Shown in pieces: positions 59,501 to 64,000 of a stretch of DNA of 64,000 nucleotides. The stretch is from Owenia fusiformis (taxonomy: Eukaryota > Annelida > Polychaeta > Sabellida > Oweniidae). Every line of letters starts with the position of its first letter. The stretch's first letter is position 1. Location: assembly GCA_903813345.2 (NCBI GenBank), contig CAIIXF020000007.1, positions 36,726,759 through 36,790,758 on the forward strand. The letters are read 5' to 3'. The notes under the pieces were generated by a model. It ran no database searches and had not been told where the DNA came from. It was given only the letters and a program-made list of their open reading frames with translations. Made by a program: the position numbers and the translations under genes.

Positions 59501-61552
59501 GTTTTATGGTATCAATCATTCGATAAAATCACATTTACCGAATATAAATCAAATAAAATCAAACATTTTTTTGTAATTGATATAAAGCCACGATTTAATC
59601 ATGGGTCGTTGACCAAAGAACACCACGGGACACAATTTGAACCATTGTGTTCATTGTTCCGATTGTGATGTGATGTGCACACGCACTAGCTGAAGAAAAT
59701 AAGATAGCATTGTGTGTATCACACATACTGTTGTAAACAGGAATGAACGGATGTCAGATTAGGCGATTCCTGGTTCCTGGACTTTACTTTGTTTCAATTT
59801 TAGAATCTCACAGATGTATAATGCCCAACAACGGAGGAATTTCCCAGGATCCTCCAGTGCAAGTTACAGACACGGTCGATATACTTTATACTACAGCCGT
59901 TTGTATTCGAACTACCGTTCTGTAGATTACCAGAACAAAGGATATGGGAGCAGTAATGCTGAATTGTGCTTTAATAAAGACCTTGGGGGAAATCGCACAA
60001 ATGTAGGTGCTTTCACATGCCCCTTGCCGTTTGAGCCATCCTATTTTGTGTACTGTTGCGGTCAACAGAATTCCCAGTATTGTTGTGGCTTTTGGGACTT
60101 GTAAGTATACAATCTTTTATTTTATTTTATCGTATACTATCCATTCTGAAAGAAAATTGAGCTCGTATGTATACCAGTACTATCTATTGTAAAGTTTCAG
60201 TTTCAGTTTAGTTTTTATTTCTACCCACACCTGTGAATATAAATACATATACAATATACGTGTAATATAAAATTGATACAATATCCAATGACAGTTATTT
60301 ACATCCTAAATTTTGTCATGTACAGACGTATGCTCAATGGGTGATGGAGATCAGATTCAAAGTTAATATTGGTCTTAATTGCCTTGTGCAAATCTTTTGC
60401 AAAACTTTGAGATATCCAGATATTAGGAAAACCTATTTCATTTTAAATATCCTCTACACACTTTAACCACTGTGACTTATAAATACCTTCCTGGTATAGT
60501 TTTAGCATTGCCTTATATACTTTGCTACTTTAAGTATCACAAATTAATTATCCTTGTTTTTATTAATATTTCAATAGAGTATCTACCCAACTGACTGTAT
60601 ATTATAAACGATGGTGTTGCTCGTTTAACTCTCAAGATATATTTACAATATTTTTAATGAAGTTTTTCATACTTGAGCATTGCTTTGGAGCACCCCCATA
60701 CCTCACAACCATAAGTAAAAATTGGCAATATTAATGAGTCAAATAAATGTAATTGTATATCGAGTGGCAAGCTCATCTCTGTACATCTCCCTAAGACACT
60801 ATACATAGCATTTTCTGCATTTCGTAATAATAAATTAACATTCTTGCGAAAATTCCCATTATAAGAGAACCAGACTCCCAAATACCAAAGGCTATTGAGT
60901 TGCGAAAAGTAACAAGAAGTTCAAATAGTTGAAAATTGTTGGTTGATTGAGGTATTATTTTTTGAGGTACGCTGGGAAACATGAAATTTCTTCACAGCGC
61001 AAGTATTTCATTGTCATCAAATACATGTAAGTAAACGTTAAACCACGAAAGCACTATTGACCTGAAAAGAACTGTTGACCGCATAAGATGATTGCATAAA
61101 TCAGTTTTACTCGCTTATTGTGTATGTTGGTTGGTCCGTGGAATAGCATGGGACTAATATAATACCGAGGTAAAAATATTTTGATGAGACGAATCGTAAT
61201 TTCATAAATATCAAGCCGTGTTTTTCGGACAGCATTTTATGATGTCCCCAAAAAGAAGTTTGAATATTCAAGTTTATTATACCCCCTTGTATGTGCCGCT
61301 CTCGTTGGAGCATAAGGGTGTTGATATCGCATTGAAGTTTGAAATATTAGAAAGTAGCTGATTCAAATTTCGTTTGTTGATTTCAGGTCTTCCCACGTAA
61401 TTGGCGTTATTTCTGGAGTTATCATCCTCGCTGTGTGTATCGTTGTCATCTCTTGTGTGGCAAGGACCAGATGTCGTAAGACAAAAATTGATGATACACG
61501 AAAAAAAATACGGGATAGTTATCGTGACGAGAACAAGTATACATATGATTAG
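56547..61552 (+). CDS. Shisa-like single-pass membrane protein, four exons
   Basis: Exons 56547-56592, 57168-57346, 59814-60100 and 61387-61552; junction phases 1, 0 and 2 agree, giving about 225 codons. Exon 1 encodes a short signal peptide (MAVNGIGFLFFMTCI) with donor ATAG|GTAGGC. Exon 2 is a Gly/Arg-rich ectodomain stretch (RGGRGGSRGGGGRARIY). Exon 3 has the Shisa cysteine signature: ELCFNKD, TCPLPFEP, YCCGQQ, QYCCGFW. Exon 4 has the transmembrane helix (VIGVISGVIILAVCIVVIS) and a short basic tail ending in KYTYD. Shisa proteins act in ER retention of Wnt/FGF receptors or as receptor auxiliary subunits; which applies here is unknown. Exons 3-4 are firm; exons 1-2 rest on phase and splice agreement. 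Introns hold a TA-flanked MITE, a 256-bp tandem array and a LINE fragment. The P-like transposon ends about 230 bp upstream. Confidence 0.8.
58053..58447. mobile_element. Mariner-type MITE, TA target duplication
   Basis: Ends GTACCCCACACAAGTTTTTG and its mirror CAAAAACTTGTGTGGGGTAC, flanked by TA at 58051-58052 and 58448-58449. Inverted similarity extends about 90 bp inward. It lies in intron 2 of the Shisa-like gene. Confidence 0.85.
58951..59718. repeat. Tandem array, three 256-bp copies
   Basis: ATGAATGTCGATTGTCTTAT starts units at 58951, 59207 and 59463, which differ by only a few bases. It ends about 95 bp before the third exon of the Shisa-like gene. The ORF at 59456 is repeat translation. 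Confidence 0.9.
60193..60965 (-). pseudogene. 5'-truncated LINE fragment (reverse transcriptase C-terminus)
   Basis: The minus strand encodes YLGVWFSYNGNFRKNVNLLL, then SLILPIFTYGCEVWG and MLKYEKLH, a typical order after the palm of LINE reverse transcriptases. It continues past a stop with ILRVKRATPSF and GRYSIEILIKTR. The 3' end is an AAACTGAAACTG-type tail at about 60194-60213. It is inserted antisense in intron 3 of the Shisa-like gene. Different family from the copy at 26590, judged by tail and sequence. Confidence 0.75.
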
Positions 61553-62215
61553 CCAGGGATGACCATATTGACACTAACACTAAGTTCACACCAACGGCGC
61601 TTTGATGGCGCTTTAAAGCGTGCAAAGCTGATTTGCCTATTGATTTTGCCATTTACATACCAATAGATCGGGAGCATTTGGACCCCCTCCCATGGCAAGT
61701 CAAGTGAAGACTACTTGACTTGTCACATTTCAATGATCAGTTTTATCAAATACCAATCAAAGCAAATAACATGAATTACCCTGGCGATAATTAAATAGGC
61801 AAACGCTGACTTAAGTTGAACCTGAGAAGTCACAAAAATATCAAAAATGTCTTAGTAAGATGGCAGCTATATTCAGCTATATTAGCGCTCACAGTTGAAA
61901 CATCAATATCAAGTTTCGAGTAAATTGGATATTGAAAGGTGGCGCTCTGTACAGATACACATACATGTTGGATTCACATCTACAATTTCACCTGCGTGCT
62001 GAGCAGTTCAGAAATCAGACAAGATTTTCCAGCCAGCAATTAAAGAATTCTCTCTTAAAAAATCACTCATTAGATCAACTATTCCAAATAACCTAACCAC
62101 ATTCAATGTCAAACGCAGTCGACTCAAAAACAAAATAAATTGAAAAAATTCACAATTTGTACAAGTATGCTCAGCACAGCAGTGAAGTTTCAATATGAAG
62201 ATACAACCTCAATCG
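61553..62215. other. 3' flank of the Shisa-like gene, no further gene recognised
   Basis: AT-rich sequence. No clear ORF or repeat. Confidence 0.4.
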
Positions 62216-63620
62216 TTATGATGTTGTTAAGCATAATGCTGTTCTATACGACGAGGCTATTGTTTTGTACAATATTATGCTACTCTCTTCAATATTTGTT
62301 TTATTGTTCAGCATGATGCATGATGTTGATGTATCATACAATACACGGTTATTGTACTGTACAATGCATTGTTGTTCCGTACAATCTAAATATTATTGTT
62401 CAGAACAATAATGTTGATCTTTCTATATTTCAGACATCGATCTGTACAATATTGTCATGTTCCATACAATCTTTACATTGTTAAGCATCATGTTGTTTCA
62501 TACAATAAGGTGTTCTGTACAATCCTTTGTTTCTCAGACTGAAGAACATATATTGTAAATGTATATTGTTGTCCAGCACAATAACGTTGATGTTTCATAC
62601 AATACGGTTATTATCCTGTACAGTTTTTTTTGTTGATCCGTACAATCTGTATATTGTTGTCCGCGCAATAATGTTATGTTTCATGAAATTCGCTTATTGT
62701 AGTATACAATCCTTTCTTGTTCCGTACAACATTAATTATGTTGTTCAGCGCGATGATGTTGTTGTTTCATACATAATAGTTATTGCTTCATGCAGTCTTA
62801 GGCTGTTCTTTACAATAAAGTATATACCCCATACAAAAAGTTTATGTTCTGTACCAAGACATTTTCCTTACAATAAATTTCTTTTTTGTAGAATAGACTC
62901 ACTAAATGAGAAAGAATGCTTCGTATGAAAATGGCATCAAGTGGAGAACGTCTCGGTCAAAACTAGAAAGTCATATTGATTACACCCTTCGAAAGGAGAA
63001 AATATCATGAGGGAATGAGTCTTACTGCATTAAATAGAAAATATTGTAAGCGAGCTATTAATGAGGGTACCAAGGATATTATTATGAGCGTTTCTTGTGC
63101 ATACTTTAAAGTCGCGACACATTACTATCTTCATTTAAGGGTCGTGTATCAACGTTTTTCCAATTGATAAGTAAAATCGTTATATTATTGTTTGTCATAA
63201 TAATGTTGATCTTTCATACAACACGGTTGCTGTTCTGTACAATATTTTGCTGTTCCGTACAGTCTTTAAGTTATTGTTTTTCAGCACTATAATCTTGATG
63301 TTTCATATAATAAGCGTATCGTTATGTACAATCCTTTTGTCCTGTGCAATCTGTATATTGTCGTTAAGCACAATATTATTGATGTTTTATATAATACAGT
63401 TATTGTTTTGTGCAATATTTTTTGTTCCATACAATTTCTTTATAGTTGTTCTGAAAATATGGATGATGTTTCATACTATAGGGTTATTGTCCTTTACAAT
63501 TTTTTGTTGATCCGAACAATCTGAATATTGTTCAACATAATAAAATTGAAGTTTTTACAATACAATTTTGTTCTGTATAATCTCTTTTGATCCGTTTGCT
63601 CTTTATATTGTATCATCTTT
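62216..63620. repeat. Degenerate satellite rich in TGTACAAT/ATTGTACA half-palindromes
   Basis: Words such as TTCTGTACAAT, TTCCGTACAATCTTTA, TATTGTTGTTCAGCACAATA and GATGTTTCATACAATACGGT recur in the same order roughly every 110-130 bp in two blocks (62216-62880 and 63175-63620), separated by a unique segment. ORFs at 62527 and 63247 are repeat translations. Confidence 0.75.
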
Positions 63621-64000
63621 ACGATATGTACCATGTGAGGTACCATCTACCATTTTCATTAAGTGAAAATTCAATGGAGATTCAAATAGAAAATCTCTAA
63701 AGAGCGCTCTAGGCTCTATTTACTTTAATTTTGCGTTGCATAAATCAATATAAACATAAGAAATATATATGTGAATCATTTGTGCGTTTAAGTTGACCCT
63801 TCATATTATTACTGGCATTACAATAAAGATTGAATTTTAATAAAGGAATACAATCGGGCTAATATTTTATAATACAATTATAATGTGAATAATATGAATA
63901 CTGAATGTAATATTTTTTGTTGGAAATTGTTGAAAGACCCAGGAGGATAATCTTATTTTAGGCAAACTTTCATGTCAATCTTTTTAAAAGAATTGTGATG
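63621..64000. other. AT-rich sequence at window end, no gene recognised
   Basis: I see nothing beyond AT-rich low-complexity sequence. Confidence 0.4.

Noticed and set aside
62527-62928. 133-aa ORF in the window's last 2 kb
   Set aside because: Falls in the TACAAT satellite; its peptide repeats with the DNA unit.
1-64000. CRISPR arrays, bacterial operons, viral genomes
   Set aside because: Repeats lack regular unique spacers. Genes have introns and eukaryotic signals. No viral gene set was seen.

Overview
This is an AT-rich, intron-containing metazoan nuclear sequence. It has GT-AG introns with conserved phases, signal-peptide exons, non-LTR retrotransposon remains and very many DNA-transposon derivatives. 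An animal laccase, a farnesoic-acid-O-methyltransferase-like (FAMeT) domain, a Shisa-type membrane protein and frequent TACATGTA-type words suggest a marine lophotrochozoan, probably a mollusc. That placement is inference. I see no bacterial-type operons, CRISPR arrays or rRNA.

Host genes are few. (1) Minus strand, 3519-5192: a secreted FAMeT-domain protein with spliced 5' UTR and two candidate duplicated first exons upstream (near 6066 and 7817). A discoidin (F5/8 type C) exon at 1269-1537 may be its 3' continuation. (2) Minus strand, 30269-32269: a full-length four-copper-motif laccase. (3) Plus strand, 56547-61552: a four-exon Shisa-like single-pass membrane protein.

The centrepiece is 40791-56315, a 15.5 kb DNA transposon related to P elements. 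Its ends are about 29-bp imperfect terminal inverted repeats starting CATGGGCTCTA, flanked by a 7-8 bp target duplication. It holds two convergent genes. The plus-strand ORF (40997-42277) joins a C2H2 zinc finger to what looks like the C-terminal segment of P/THAP9-type transposases. The minus-strand multi-exon gene encodes the RNase-H-like catalytic region. The catalytic exon is cut by one in-frame TAA, and upstream lies an array of four 82-codon exons amplified as 489-bp units. The right end lies about 230 bp upstream of the Shisa-like start codon.

The remainder is layered repeats: a nested mariner-type MITE (280-1151), a 10.4 kb foldback element with ~1 kb inverted repeats (14460-24873), Tc1-like, Harbinger-like, piggyBac-like, Kolobok-like and hAT-like MITEs, a three-member family with CACTGGT ends and 5-bp target duplications, two decayed LINE fragments, and several mini/macrosatellites. 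All comparisons were made by eye; no alignment or database search was run.
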